Positions 11,593 through 24,053 are shown, numbered from the stretch's first letter. The stretch is DNA of 64,000 bases from Tetrastigma voinierianum (GCA_016808115.1 JAEQBH010000731.1:1302001-1366000), one strand, 5' to 3'. Notes: generated by a model not told the origin, from the letters alone. Translations and numbers: made by a program.

Positions 11593-13710
11593 TATAAGAC
11601 CAGAGAAATTTAAATTTCTGGAAAAATGGAAAAATCGTAATTTCGGTTAAAAATTCCAAAATTTATTCTCTAGATCTCGGATGATGAAACATATTTCACC
11701 GTTGGAATCGATCTCAGAAATCTAGTTGCTTACGTCGAATTTTAAAATTAAATTTCGAGGCCGGTCGGAGTTGGCACATTTTTCGAGGCATCGCGGTCGG
11801 GTGCTTAAAACAATTTTTGATGCGACGAAAGTCACATATAACACGTACTCATGTGTCATAAGTGGCATGAGTAGAGAAATGATGAAAATGGACGGCCGAG
11901 ATAGTGCCGAATGTCAAAACTGGGAAAAGAATGACATAATGGTCATTTTAGAATTTGTTTTAAATGAGAATAATGCCAAAATATGAACAGTGACCGTCTC
12001 CTTCAAATGAAAAAGGGAGCAAAACGTGGAAAGAAGGGAAAAGAACCAGTAGCCAAAAAAATTGATTTTTAGAGAGAGATTACCTGACTTCTCTTTAAAA
12101 TATCGCGCGATCCGACCGTCGGTAGTCTTCGGGACAAGAAGGAAAGCTGCTTTACGCGGAGCGGGCTACGCGTGGACATCGGATTTGAGGAGTTTTGACA
12201 AATTCGCAGTGGTAGGTTTCTCCTACTTGGGTTTTACACTTTATTTAAGTGTTTTCAATGTTCGGTGGTTTGAGGCCTTGAAGCGGCCATTTGATCGGTC
12301 GAAGCTTGGGGCCAGAATAATTGGAAATTTTGAAACCCATTTGTGTCGTCCATCAGGCCGCGGGCTGTTGGGTTGATTAATTCTGTAATTTGTGAAATAA
12401 ATCATGTCTTGATTGGAAGGAGGCGGAGAATTGCCGCCGTCAGGGTTCGCGAAGTGAGTAGATGATTGGTGATTTTTGGGAATGAGTAGCGAGAGTTTCA
12501 CTATTCAGGAATAGTGTTCTAAAATAAATTTTGGCCGAGATTAATGTGTTTGGTCGGAGTAATTCAAATTAGGGTGCTCGTGTTTGATCGTGCCCAGCGT
12601 GGTTAATTTTGATGTGATGAAATGAGGATTACATAACGTGATTATGTGATTTAATTTTAGAACCTATGCATGTTTATATATTTGCATGTGTTATAAACGT
12701 AATGGAATTGGCATCATGCATTCCCATATGCACTAGGATACCCTAGGGCGGTAGGAGTGGTACATGAGATAGGTCACAGAAAAATGGTTTCGAGGAGGGT
12801 TGTATGCAAAACTAAAAATGATGGTAGATGTTGGGTCTAAACCTTCCTTAAAAGTATCAATCGTCGGAGCGGCTGATTGATATACATTTGGAGGGTAGTC
12901 CGTAAATAATATCAATGTCGTCGGAGCGACCCAGATTGATATATACCAAATCGAAGGGTTGTTCCGCAAACGAATAAACATAATTCTCATACGAGGCTTA
13001 GGCGGGTGTGAGGAAGTCAGTGAGACTCAGTGCAGAGATGATCAGGTTAGACATTCAAGTAGGATCATCTGATGACTTGGTGTGTTTATTTTGGAGCATT
13101 GCACTGCATTTAGATGGAGAGTAGCCCACTTAGGGTGATTCCAGCTAACGGGCATTGGCTCACCTGTCGGGGATGCTGTTTTACGGTACGGGGGAGCGTG
13201 CGGGGACGGCTCGTCCTGAGACAGGGAGTTTAGAAGAAGCGGGATTGTGGCTTTGGGTTATGATGTATTACGTGTATTAGAGTCTGCAATTTTTAATATA
13301 TGTGTTGTATAAAATGAAAGCTTTGAGCTCTTAGAAACCCGTGGTTGATAGTTGGATATATATATACATTGTTATAGTATTGGTTTATGAGCCCAGTAGT
13401 CGTTTAATCATAGACCGTTATATTGGATTGTTTGGGGCGTGTTTTATGCAGGTGTTGTGTTGGGTAGAGCTCCGTCTGAAAGGAGACTACGGAGTTTTTA
13501 AAGTGGTATGAGTATTGGTTTATAGACCCAGTAGCGTTTTGTCGTAGGCCAGTTATATTGGATTGTTTGGGACATGTTTTGTCACGGGCGTTGTATTTGG
13601 GTAGAGCTCCCAGGTACAAAGGCTACGATTTTACGAGTGGCGTCGGGTAACCCGACATCCACTTATATTCCGCTGGTTGACGGGTAGTCAACGGAGTTTG
13701 GGACGTCACA
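11593..13710 (+). repeat. 3' LTR of the Tekay/Del-type element
   Basis: This LTR starts tataagaccagagaaatt (TG mutated to TA) and ends gggacgtcaca. It aligns by eye with the solo LTRs at 19152-21139 and, reversed, 31439-34010. Shared landmarks are the start box, tctctagatctcgg (about 11670), a short GA-rich leader (about 12069), tandem tcggag...gattgatata units at about 12840-12990, the box gaggcttaggcg at 12993-13004, and the 3' ggtagtcaacgg box near 13683. It is about 2.1 kb. Confidence 0.85.
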
Positions 13711-15240
13711 TTTTTATAAAAAATTATCTTAAATTTCTTTGATATATGTATTTTTCTTTATTTTAAAAATTAAAAAACAGTTATATTAAAATATGCTTTG
13801 TTTCATTTTAAATAAAAATCAAATATTTTTAATATTCAAATATTTTATTTGATATTTAATTTTTAAAAATTTATTAGTTGTTGAACATATTTAATATTTT
13901 GTTATTTTATTGAAAAATAGATTAGGAAAGAATGTAAACAATACTTTCTATTTTCTTCTTTCCTAATATGATTATCTTACATTCTATATAATTACATCTT
14001 TCTATTTAAATTATTAATTTTTACAATATTAATAACATAAATTTAATTTTTATTTGGAATAAAATCAATTTTATAATAATGAAATATCCTATTTGTTTTG
14101 AAAATTCATTTTTATAGAAGATATAATCATATTAGGAAAGAAATAAGTGTATAATTTTTTGTTATTTATTTTAAAAATAACAATTTTTTTTCAATATTTT
14201 GTTTTTAACACTAGTTTCAATAATAAATTTATTGAAAATATATTGATAATTTAGTTATTAAATTTAATTTAATTTATAAAGTAGTATAACTTCATTTTTT
14301 TATCATTTTAAATTTTAATTTTTTAAATCATATCTTTAATTTTAAAATATAAATATGATTAAATAAAATTTAAAGGATAAATACAAAAAAATGAAATTAT
14401 AGATATTTAAAATTTGATTAATGAGATAAATGAAAATATTTTTCAATATTAAAACCGTAATTTATTTAATTGAAATGCATTCCGGAATTTTCTATACAAG
14501 ATTTTTTAAATATTAAATTATCATATAAATTATATTAAAAATATACATTTAAAAATTAAAAGTTAAAAACTTAAAACAACAAAGTTTAATATATTATAAT
14601 AATAACTATTGTTAAAACCTTTATGGTATAAAAGATTTGACTCAATATTAAGAGCCAAATATCAAATGTTGTAAATAAATCCTTGAAAAATCTTAATTAC
14701 TAAGCTAGTTACTTAAAAAGATTAAATAAAGATTTCGGGGCCAATCGAGCTAATCGGGCTAACCCGAACTAAACCCACATGGGCTACTAGCCAAAACGGA
14801 TTGGGCCAGTTTGGCCTCGTTTTATTCGGACCATAAATTTTACAGCCCAACCTTCCAAAAAATCGGGCCAAAGTGAGCTGGCTCATCGGGTTCAACCCAT
14901 AGTGCCAGCTCTACTATTCAACTTGGCAAAATTTCTAAACAAAAATTATTTGTTTTAAATATCTATCATAATAACAAATTATTTTATACTAAATATAATC
15001 ATACACTAAGATATTTTCTTCAATTTTCAACATATCTCTACATTTAAAAATTATTTATATTCTAATTAATAAATTCAAAATATTAATAATATTTATATTA
15101 AAAAGTAAAATAAATATTATAATTTTAAATTTTAATAAATTATAAATTATATTTATACATTACCGGTTCGACCGTCGATTAAACCGTTGAACCGTAAATC
15201 GATAACTCTTTCGATTCAGTAATCGATCCAATTTTTAAAA
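13711..15240. other. AT-rich intergenic DNA with MITE-like scraps
   Basis: 13711-14720 is very AT-rich and shows no coding signal. 14735-14920 is a GC-richer patch of gggcc/gggct/cccgaac phrases on both strands, a pattern common in plant MITE-like or hAT-derived repeats. 15160-15242 holds accggttcgaccg...aaaccgttgaaccg followed by aaaacattgg, which resembles a terminal segment of plant hAT-type MITEs. Neither patch has a delimited TIR or TSD that I can defend. Confidence 0.4.
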
Positions 15241-15700
15241 CATTGGTATTAAGCAGTGCAACAAAATACAATTTTGAAATGGTGCATTAAAAGGGGGATA
15301 TCGATGAAACAGACGACTAAACAAACGCACACCATTAGAACGGGATTTCAGACGCACTATAGATTAACCAGACGCACATGTCATAGATTAGCTAAACTAG
15401 TACCATAACATACTAAAACTATTACCATAATATATTGAATCTACGACCATAATTGCTTCATCTACTATAATAGTGAAAACTTTTAAACTAACTACAATTC
15501 AGACCACTAAGTAGGTTTAATCCATTTTTAGCTTATTTTCATAGTGTATGATGGCAAGATATTATACAAGATGATCTTAAATCGAAACCAATTGTATATT
15601 AAAAATGAAACCATACCAAAACAAAGTAATGAACTTAAATGAACATTGTTTTTATAGCAAATTTACATCAAGTCTTCTACAATCACATTTCCACTAAAAA
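15241..15700. other. Unassigned flank of the GRF pseudogene
   Basis: AT-rich sequence without a convincing coding frame. On the minus strand it lies just downstream of the GRF pseudogene and could be its 3' UTR or part of a transposon that carried it. I see no paired TIRs. Confidence 0.3.
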
Positions 15701-16360
15701 TTACATGAACTTAATTGCAACAAAAGCACCAAAGCATACAATTACATAAAACATAACAATGCACTTCAATTTGAATGAGGCTTTCAATTCCTTCAACTCT
15801 CTCTTCAATTCATTGACTTCATCAGTTCCTTCACAATCTCTAGCCTTCAATGACTTCATATGTTGCTAAACTTATTTGACCTCATTCATCCCTTCAGCAT
15901 TTATATCCTTCAATTTATGTATTTCCTTAAACTCCATTTGCAACATCTTGTTTTCCCACTTCAAATCGTTGATAACCACCTTTGCCCCTAAAGACATCTC
16001 AAGATCCAGCCACAAAAAAAAAAAAAAAAAAAACCACATCACTTCTCCTAAATTGAAAGACACCCAACAAAGCTTCAAACTAATGTGATTACATACAAAA
16101 CAAGTAAATATTTGATTTCGTACTTACACGAAATTTTTGACATGAGTAAAATCTCCTCCCTGAATTTTTCTCCTTCCACGAAGTCCACAACAAAGGTTTG
16201 AAACCACAATGACATAGAACATGATCTTCGTCGCATTCAATGTCATTGATGCATCGTCTGCTTGATACTAAAGATGTAGAATCACTTCCAGCTTTTGAGA
16301 GAACTCTGAGATTGAAGATGAGGATTGAGGAAGAACACTTTGCACCTATTATGTAGTAAC
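15701..16360 (-). pseudogene. Plant GRF zinc-finger / coiled-coil / tail-anchored protein, broken copy
   Basis: On the minus strand, 16360-16128 reads toward a GRF zinc finger: C-H-C-G near 16209, then W-T-S-W, N-S-G-R-R-F-Y-S-C, ending about 16131. A splice donor gtaagt at 16122-16127 follows. After an intron of roughly 80 bases, a C-G-F-F stretch and WLDLEM complete the C-x(n)-C finger. A heptad-like coiled coil (INDLKWENKMLQMEF) follows, then NELKRELKELK and a hydrophobic C-terminus VMFYVIVCFGAFVA before the stop at 15701. This is the usual order in the Arabidopsis At4g04775-like family. GRF fingers are nucleic-acid-binding modules; this family's role is unknown. Two in-frame stops lie between coil segments (about 15868-15878), and a 20-A run sits in the C-G-F-F codons, so it is very likely dead. 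The N-terminus is not defined. Confidence 0.7.
16014..16033 (-). repeat. A20 run within the GRF finger codons
   Basis: Twenty A residues on the + strand read as a run of Phe codons on the minus strand, exactly where family members have only two Phe after C-G. Slippage has probably lengthened it and shifted the frame. Confidence 0.8.
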
Positions 16361-16565
16361 ACCATAAAACTTATTGATTATCAATTTTTACACCACATGA
16401 GCAGTTTAGATTTAAAAATACAAGAGGCCCAGGTATTACATTTGTAATGTAGATATAGCGATTATAGCGATGGTTGCAACCTATTATATTTATTTAAGTT
16501 ATGCGAATAACCTGTAAACAAGAGACCAGCCTTGAATCGATTATCCATCTTTCTAATGGTGAGCA

Positions 16566-17129
16566 TGTTGGGGTACTTTGTCCCATCATATGAGCTTATA
16601 TGTGTATAATTATTGTATATAGGCTATCAAATAAGGTTAGACCCAATTAAATAAGAGTGATCCTAATATGGTTTAGGTATTTTGGGCTATGCATCTAATT
16701 TAAGTGGACCTCCTTATGTGTAGAGGCAGAGCTATAGTTTCTAGTTCTATGATGGGCCGGACTATAAATTCTGTCCCAGGGTTTCAAACCCTGAGGTTTC
16801 ACCACATATAAATGGTTATGGTCCTCACAAATTAAAAGTATGCTCATTCTTTGTCCATTAAATCGAGAAGGATTTGAGAGTTGCGTTCCTAATTTGGAGA
16901 GAATGAAACCACGAGACTCCGAATAGATTTACCCGATGGGAAGTCGGGTATGTTCCTACATTATTTGCTTGGTATACTTGATGATCTGGTATGAACAGAT
17001 CCTGTTTTTAAGAGATTAAAGATCTGGTATGAACATATCTTGTTTTTAAGATATTAATGAACAGATCCTATTTTTAAAAGATCAAGATCTAGTATAAACA
17101 GATCCTGTTTCTAAGAGATTCAATTATCA
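16566..17129 (+). repeat. 5' LTR of the copia element
   Basis: The LTR starts tgttggggtac and ends ttatca over 564 bases. It has a TATA-like atataaatgg at about 16806 and an internal tandem repeat near its 3' end. It matches 24054-24587 with scattered differences. Confidence 0.9.
16978..17120 (+). repeat. Tandem ~38-base repeat at the LTR 3' end
   Basis: The unit gatctggtatgaacagatcc plus tgtttttaagagattaaa recurs three to four times, in full or shortened form. The right LTR has a shorter version at about 24468-24575. It falls in the R/U5 part of the LTR. Confidence 0.8.
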
Positions 17130-17134
17130 ACAAG

Positions 17135-17147
17135 TGGTATTAGAGCC
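17135..17147 (+). promoter_or_regulatory. Primer-binding site, initiator tRNA-Met type
   Basis: tggtattagagcc lies five bases after the LTR end and differs from the canonical TGGTATCAGAGCC by one C-to-T change. Confidence 0.85.
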
Positions 17148-17853
17148 TCCGTTCATGATTAGGTCATCAAGAATGGTTGATCTATTGTCTTCATCATAAA
17201 ATTATTTATGGATTCAGTTGAATATCAATATGGCTTTATTGAATTTGTAATATGGCTTGATTTTATATTTTCTTTAAGCGAGTCACATATTTGAATTTAA
17301 AGATCTTGAACATATTTGTAATTTGGTTTTGGTATACATGAATTATACATGTATATATATAAGCTTATATTTTTATTGAGAATTTAAATATCTTTATGTA
17401 TTAAAGATTAAGGTAATAAAATAGATTTGGGGGTTGATTTACAATTTACGGTTTATTTGTAATATTGATTCTTAATTTGGATGATTTGGGTATTCTAGAT
17501 TTGGTAATTATGGATATAATATTAGGAATTAAATTAATCAAAACGATATGTTGCTTGGCGGCCTACGTTGTGGGAAATTAATTTAATTTTGAATATTAAA
17601 AAGGTTTTGTGTGTATGTTATTCATGCGAATATTAATCGGTCCAAAGAAAGGTTTAGTGTTTGACATGCTTTATTATCAGTGTTTGATCACTACACCAAG
17701 GTGCCATTTACAAGTTAATGTTTCTGTCCAAAGACTAAATATTAATGGTGTACTAGGTATCTTGTGATGGGACCTACCATTACATCTGTGATTAATTAAT
17801 TTGCATATTATAGATTTGTATATGTGGTAATTTAGTTTATTTACCAAGAGGAG
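17148..17853 (+). other. 5' leader of the copia element
   Basis: AT-rich untranslated leader between the PBS and the first gag methionine. No coding domain is visible. Confidence 0.5.
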
Positions 17854-18510
17854 ATGGAGAAGTGGGAAGGTCGGCTTAGTATGAGCTTGATGATCATGAA
17901 GCGCGCCATTGCAGCTTTTAGAGGAGCATGTGCGGAATGATTACTACGACTAAGGGTTTTCTTGAGGATATTGAGAAAAGGTTTCCCAAAAATGAAAAGG
18001 TTGAAACAAGTTCACTTTTGGCAAAACTTATCTCAATGAGGTATGTAGGAAAAGGAAACATAAGGGAGTACATTATGGAAATGTCTCACCTTTGCTTGAA
18101 TTGAAAGCACTTTCGAGTTGGAGTTATCAGAAGACTTGCTCGCATTTAGTTTTGATATCCGCCGACACGATCTGGAGTCAATTTAAAGTGAGCTATAAGC
18201 GTCAAAGACATGGTCTCTTGAGCCCATATCTGTATGTCAAAGAAGAGGAAAGGTTAGACGTGATAAGACAAGAGCTCATAGCCGTAGCATCTGGGATAAA
18301 GGAATAAAGAAAGAAAACTATGAAGGCTACTTGATACCCGGAATCCGCGAAAAGAAACATAAAAGGATGAAAATTCGCGAATGGTTGTTTACTTACTGTG
18401 GATCACGGTCATGTAAAGAAGCATTGCACGATTATCACGCATGGTGGTGTAAAAAGTATGCTTCTTAGTTTTGGTTTGTTCGAGGTTAATTTGACTTGAT
18501 TACTGGGCAC
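17854..18510 (+). pseudogene. Copia gag remnant
   Basis: A likely start is the ATG at 17854 (MEKWEGRLSMSLMIMKRAI). Further gag-like segments follow: REYIMEMSHL near 18070 and a helix-rich block KEEERLDVIRQEL near 18240-18275. A decayed zinc-knuckle zone lies at about 18400-18450. Frameshifts occur at about 17930, 18090 and 18310. Gag would form the particle that packages element RNA. Confidence 0.75.
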
Positions 18511-18880
18511 ATGGTGGTTAGATTCGGGTGCAACAGCTCACGTGGTGTGTGCATGCGGGGTTGCACGAGTTCTTAGAAACCAAGTGATGATGAAAGATAC
18601 ATGTATGTTGGTGATGGCAATCTGGTGGAAGTTGAGACATTTGGAACTTTTAGATTATTGTTAAGAACTGGATTTTATTTGGATTTGATTAAGACTCATG
18701 TTGTACCATCTCTTAGACGGAATTTGGTTTTTGTTCCTGTTTTGGACTCATCTGGTTATTGTTGTTCATTCAGAAATGGAAAAGTCATTCTTTATCAAAA
18801 TTCGAATTTGGTTGGTTACGGTTCTTTGTGCGTTACGATAATCTATATTTGTGACTACTTATTGCCTCGTTTGTGAATCC
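18511..18880 (+). pseudogene. Copia protease remnant
   Basis: The active-site motif D-S-G-A-T-A-H is intact at 18521-18541. After a frameshift, YVGDGNLVEVETFGTFRL (18604-18657) and a L-x-x-V-L-V-P-x-L-R-R-N-L block near 18690-18730 follow, the usual protease-to-integrase linker in copia. The aspartic protease would have cut the Gag-Pol polyprotein. Confidence 0.8.
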
Positions 18881-19151
18881 TTGCATGTAAGTCTGATGGG
18901 TATAAAGCGTAAGTGTCGGTGAAATTACGCCTCATTATGGCATGAGATTAGGTCACATCTCCAAAAGGAGAATTGAGAGACTTGTGTCACGATGGAATTC
19001 TCGATCCCTTGATTTTATGGATTTTGACACTTGTGTTAATTATATTGAAACAAACAAACGTTAGGAAATTGATTATATGAGACCCGGATGTCTTAGAACT
19101 TATACATACGGATATTTGTGGGCCATTCCCTACGGCTTCTTGGAATGGTCA
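18881..19151 (+). pseudogene. Copia integrase, N-terminal part, up to the inserted LTR
   Basis: The zone holds a decayed HHCC-type segment (RLGHI-like near 18950) and then the first catalytic segment: the frame ending at 19151 reads L-x-T-Y-G-Y-L-W-A in one frame and TDICGPFPTASWNG across indels in another. The sequence stops at ggtca (19147-19151), which is repeated after the inserted LTR, where the integrase resumes. Confidence 0.75.
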
Positions 19152-20339
19152 TGTAAGACCCGAGAAATTCCAATTTATGGAAAAATGGCAAAATCGTAAT
19201 TTTAATTACAAAATTGTAATTTCGGTTAAAAATCCGAAATTTATTCTCTAGATCTCGGATGACAAAACGGATTACACCATTGGAATCGTCTCGCGAAATC
19301 TAGTTACCACGTAAAATTTCGTAGAATTCCGAGACAGTCGGAGTTGGCACTTTTTTCGAGGCATCGCGTTTCGGGTGCCGTAAAACGATTTTTGATGCAA
19401 CGAAAGTCACATATAACACGTACTCAAGTGCCATAAGTGGCATGAGTAGAGAAATGATGAAAATGGACGATTGAGATAGTGTCGAGTGTCAAAACTGGGA
19501 AAAGAATGACATAAATGTCATTTTTGGAAAGTTCAATAGAGTAGATAAAGGACAAAAGGCAAATCGTGTCTTCTTCTTCAAAGCGGGACCAACGTGAAAT
19601 CGAGGGGATGCGAGGGCCATGGCTGGCGCCTTTTTTTGAGAGAGAGAGAGAACTTCTCTCTAGAATCGTGGGAGATCAGGCCAGGTAATGGGTGTGGGTG
19701 AGAAGGAAAGGCGCTGCGCGGAGGGCTTCGGCGTGGGTACAGATTTAAGGAGTTTAGACAAGCTCCTTGAGGTAGGGTTTCTCCTACTTGGGTTTATTAA
19801 CTATTTGAAATGCTGTTAATGTTTGAGTTGAATAAAGTCGTGAGGCGTTTGATCAGTCCCAGGCTCTGGGCAGGAATTGTTTGAACTATGGAACGAATTT
19901 GGTGTTCGTATTTATCCTGTTTATTAATTGATTAAATTGTATACTTTAGTACCATAAATTATGTGTTGGTTTGTATGAAGTAGGAAATGGCCTTGAGAGC
20001 CGAGGTTCACTAAGTGAGCGGAGTGATTTGTGATTTTTCGGGGAATAGTAGCAGGGTTTTCTTATTCAGAGAATAATGATTCATGAAATAAATTTTGTGA
20101 ATTAATGTGTTTGGTTGAGTAATTGAGTAAATTCTTTCGTGTTTGATCAGCCCATGTGGTAATTTTTGATGTGATGAAATGAAATTACATGACATGATTG
20201 TGTGATTTAATTTTTATGTGAATATATGCATGATTATATATTTGCATGTTTTATAGACTGTAATGGAATTGGCATCATGCATTCCATATGCACTGGGGCA
20301 CCCTAGGATGATAGGAGTGAGTGCATGAGGTGAGTCTAG

Positions 20340-20520
20340 AAAGAATGGTTTCGGAGGGTTGTCTAAAAAAATGATAATTATCGGAGGGTAGTCCATACTA
20401 AAAATATCAATCGTCGGAGACGGCCCAATTGATATACATCGGAGGGTAGTCCATAAATAATATCAATTGTCGGAGACGACCCAATTGATATATATATATA
20501 CATCGGAGGGTTGTCCACAA
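20340..20520 (+). repeat. ~60-base tandem repeat block in the solo LTR
   Basis: Units built on tcggagggtagtccataa and atcaattgtcggagacg-type phrases repeat about three times. The same block in a different version occurs at 12840-12990 and, reversed, at about 32380-32560. Confidence 0.8.
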
Positions 20521-20555
20521 ATAAACATAATAATTCTCATACGAGGCTTAGGCGA

Positions 20556-20579
20556 GTGTGAGGGAGTCGGTGAGGACTC
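20556..20579 (+). promoter_or_regulatory. Conserved LTR box (one of four copies)
   Basis: gtgtgagggagtcggtgagg plus actc recurs as 13007-13028 (+), 46771-46792 (+) and reversed at 32022-32045, always between the tandem-repeat block and the hairpin. It is the best conserved short sequence in these LTRs outside their ends. Confidence 0.75.
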
Positions 20580-21144
20580 GGGACGAGATGTCAGGAGTTA
20601 GACTTGTTAGTAAGGATCATTACATTTTCTTGAATGTGTGTTTATTTGGAACATTGCGTATACACTTAGGTGGAGGAGTAGCCTACTTGGGGTGAGTTCA
20701 TTTCATTGAACATTAGCTCACCACGTAGGGATATTATTTTACCGGTCCGGGGGCGTGCGGGAGGCGAAGCTCATCTAGGGGCGGGGTTTTAGAAGCGGAT
20801 TGTGGCTTTGAGTTAGGATGTATGACATGTGATAGAATTCTCCCCAATTTTTAATATATATGTTGTATAAAGTGGCTTGAACTCTTGAAGTTGTGGATAT
20901 AGTTGGATATATGTTTTATGAGTATTGTTCATGGGCTTGCAGTGGTCGTTTTACTCTTGTTATTGTTATATTGATGTTTAGGACCAGAGGTTATATACGG
21001 GTTTTGTATTTGGGTAGAGCTCCCAGGTACAAAGGAGACTACGCTTAGATTTTCGTCGAAAAATGGGTCACCCCAGGCATTCCGCAGTGTCCGTAGGTTG
21101 ACGGGTAGTCAACGGACCCCCGAGTTTCGGGGTGTCACAGGTCA

Positions 21145-21920
21145 AACGTATTTTATAACGTTCATAGACGATTTCTTTCGATATGGCTACCTTTATCTTA
21201 TTCATGACAAATCTCAGTCTTTGGATGTGTGAAAAAACTATAAGGCTGAAGTTGAGAATCAACTCAAAAAAAGGATTAAAAGCGTTAGGTTTGACCGTGG
21301 TGGCGAGTACTATGGCAGATATGACAAATCGAATTGAAACAGCGTCTAGACCATTGCTAAATTCCTAGAGAATGCGATATCGTTCCTGATACACTATGCA
21401 GTCCTTTAGCATGAATGGTGTTCTTTGAAGACGAAAGCGGGAACACTTAAGGATTTGGTAAGGAGTATGATCAGTCATTTTACCTTACCAGCATCACTCT
21501 AGGGTAAAGCATTAAAGACCGTAGTGTATATACTCAACAGAGTTCCAACTAAAGCAACTGATAAAACCCCTTATGAGATTTGGACAGGCAAAAAGCCTAG
21601 TTTGAAGCATTTGCACATTTGGGGATGTCCAGCTGAGGCACGGCCTTATAGGCGAGTGGCTTGGACTCGGGAACTATCAGTTGTTGCTTTATTGAATATT
21701 CTGAAAGATCTAGGGATTACAAGTTTGATCCCCTTCTTAAGGCCATTTTGAGGCGGGAAATGCAGTTTCTTTGAGATGTTGAGTTTGTGGGGAGAAAAGA
21801 TTAAGGACTTTGTCTTTGAAGAGTAACATGTTGAAATTCCTCTAATTGCTTTTGACAATGATCAGGTTCAGGCTTCTATTCCTGATATTGTTCAAGAAGC
21901 AATTCCAGATCAAGACAATG
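21145..21920 (+). pseudogene. Copia integrase, C-terminal part
   Basis: After the inserted LTR the frame continues F-I-D-D-F-F-R-Y-G-Y-L-Y-L-I-H-D (about 21158-21210) and FDRGGEYYG near 21290-21315. YILNRVPTKATDKTPYEIWT (21527-21585) and KPSLKHLHIWGCPAEARPY (21595-21650) follow. A linker to RT is seen around 21720-21900. Several frameshifts and stops are present. Confidence 0.85.
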
Positions 21921-23030
21921 TTGTAGATCCCTACTGAGTTCGACAAATTGCCCGAAAACGAAACCACGCAGCCTCGGGAGCACATGCCATTAAGGCGATC
22001 AGCAGAGAGTGGAGGAGCGCGATTTGAGATATTATGTTGTATTTCTCCGAGAATATGAGGTTGACTTTGGTGTGGTGTAAGATGATCCGATCAACTTCCA
22101 GGTCGGGCCGTTTAAAAGTTCTAACTCTCAAAAGTGGATTGATGTCATGAATGGAGAGATGAAGTCCATGAAGGAGACTGATGATGTTTAGGACCTTGTA
22201 CCATTCCTTGAGGTCACGAAACCCATTGGTTGTAAATGGATATTTAAAACTTGAAGGATTGAAAGCTGATATGAAAGGTCTGAGAGCTCGTCTTGTCGCA
22301 AAAAAGAAGGCATCGATTATAAAGAGACTCTCTCTAGTTTCTTCGAAATACTCTTTCAGGATAATAATGGCATTAGTGGCACATTTTAATCTTGAGTTAC
22401 ACCAGATGGATGTTAAGACGTCGTTTCTCAATGGTGACATTGATGAGACAATTTATATGGTGCAGCCAGAAAACTTTGTGTCAGGAGATGCAAAGCAAAT
22501 GGTTTGCAAACTAAAGAAATCCATATATGGACTCAAGCAAGCATCTCATCAATTATATTACAAAATTCACCAAGTTGTCATCTCGTTCAGTTTTGAGATG
22601 AACTTGGCAGATGATTGTATATACCACAAGTTTAGTGGGAGTAAGTACATTTTTTTGGTTTTATATGTTGATGACATGCTGGCAGCCGATGATGGAAACA
22701 TTGCACGAAACCAGAGATTTCTATCAGCGATTTAAAATGAAAGATCTTGGTGACACCTCTTTGTTTGGGAATTCGAATATATAGAGATCGCTCTCAGGTA
22801 TTCTTGAATTTATCATAAAGAGCTATACTCGATGAGTACTTAAAGGTTTGGTATGCGGGATTGTAAACGGGTGACACCTGTGTCTAAGGGAGATAAGTTC
22901 GAAACATGTCGATCAAAATGACTTAGGAAACTAAAGAAATGCAAAAGATTGTATGCCCTCGAGTTGTAGGAGTCGATGTATGCTTTCCCCACCGGGTTTA
23001 ATACGCGTGGGATATTGTGTACATTAGAAT
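21920..23030 (+). pseudogene. Copia reverse transcriptase remnant
   Basis: A pre-RT WIDVMNGEMKSM block lies near 22137-22172. GYLKLEG (family GCKWIFK) is near 22235, IMALVAHF...QMDVKTSFLNGDI near 22365-22440 and KKSIYGLKQAS near 22518-22545. The catalytic Y-V-D-D is intact at 22664-22675. The 22181-22735 stretch is open for 184 codons. Frameshifts follow near 22740 and 22900. Confidence 0.9.
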
Positions 23031-23660
23031 CTTGGGAAATACTTAAGTAACCCAGGATTGGATGTTAAACATCCGAATAGATTAAATGCGAATTTACAGA
23101 GAACAAAAGATTTTATGCTCACATACAGAAAATCAGATCAGTTGGAGATCATTGGCTATTCTAATTCCGATTTTGCCAGATGTGAAGATAGTAGAAGATC
23201 CACTTCGAGCTATATCTACATGCTCGCTAGAGGAGTTATTTCTTGGAAGAGTGCTAAGCAGACACTCATAGCTTCTTCCACTAGGGCAACAGAGTTTATA
23301 GCATGTTTTGAGGCATCTAACCATGGGATATGGCTGGGAAATTTTGTCACGGGGCTGAGCATTGTGGACACTATTGAAAGACCACTTAAGATATTTTGTG
23401 ACAATAACTCGGCAATACTATATTCGATAACAACGGGAGCTGGCAGTCAAGCATGTGACATTAAGTTCTGATTGTTAAGGAGAGAGATTCGAATTAGACG
23501 GTTAATACATTGACACATTGGAACTGACTCGTGATTGTGGATCTACTTACTAAGGGAGTGCCACGAGGTCTTTAGAACTGCTTGCTCATATGGGTGTTAA
23601 TATTTTGGGATGTTGGTTTGTTCAGGAGTTTGTATTTTAGATGATTTTCATACTAGACAT
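23031..23660 (+). pseudogene. Copia RNase H remnant
   Basis: An open stretch at 23058-23471 contains IGYSNSDFARCEDSRRSTS (catalytic D of family DSDFAG) and ISWKSAKQTLIASSTRATEF (family E preserved). FCDNNSAILYS follows near 23393-23425. The frame then breaks before an LTKGVP-like end near 23545-23565. Confidence 0.9.
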
Positions 23661-24053
23661 ATTATATTGTCATTTTGGATACAGTTTTCTGGTTAATTCA
23701 TTTGAGATAATTTTCAGTTATAAAGTGTTTGGTTTATTTTGTCTATGAACTTATTTAAAATTGATCTTTCTAAGGCATAAGGTAGGACCAGTTGGAAATA
23801 AGCATCTTTGAGATCATCTTGCAATTTCCATGCTACACATCCGTGCTTGATCCGTGTGTTTGGTTATATCGGCATTTGTGACCATTGATAGGCTTGGTCA
23901 CGATTAAATGTAGCAAAGTCGGCTTTGATCTATTTTAGTATAATTGATGGGCCAAGTTGTTTTTGCGGATGCATTCGATGGCGATATAGGAAATTACGAA
24001 TCATAAGGTTAATATACAATTGTAAGGTAACGCATATAGCCCAAGTAGGAGAT
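23661..24053 (+). other. Copia 3' untranslated segment and polypurine tract
   Basis: Noncoding. It ends in ccaagtaggaga (24041-24052), the polypurine tract next to the 3' LTR. Confidence 0.7.

Larger units (their letters stand above)
19152..21139 (+). repeat. Tekay-type solo LTR inserted in copia integrase
   Basis: It starts TGTAAGACCCGAGAAATT and ends GGGGTGTCACA, 1988 bases. It is flanked by identical 5-base duplications ggtca (19147-19151 and 21140-21144). The copia integrase reads on across the join (ASWNG then TFIDDFFRYGYLYLIHD). No internal element region is present, so this is a solo LTR left by unequal recombination. It shares its start, GA-rich leader (19640-19665), tandem repeat (20340-20520), conserved box (20543-20579) and 3' box (21100-21112) with the LTR at 11593-13710. 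Confidence 0.95.

Noticed and set aside
21931..22440. 169-codon minus-strand open frame
   Set aside because: It is the antisense shadow of the copia RT on the + strand.
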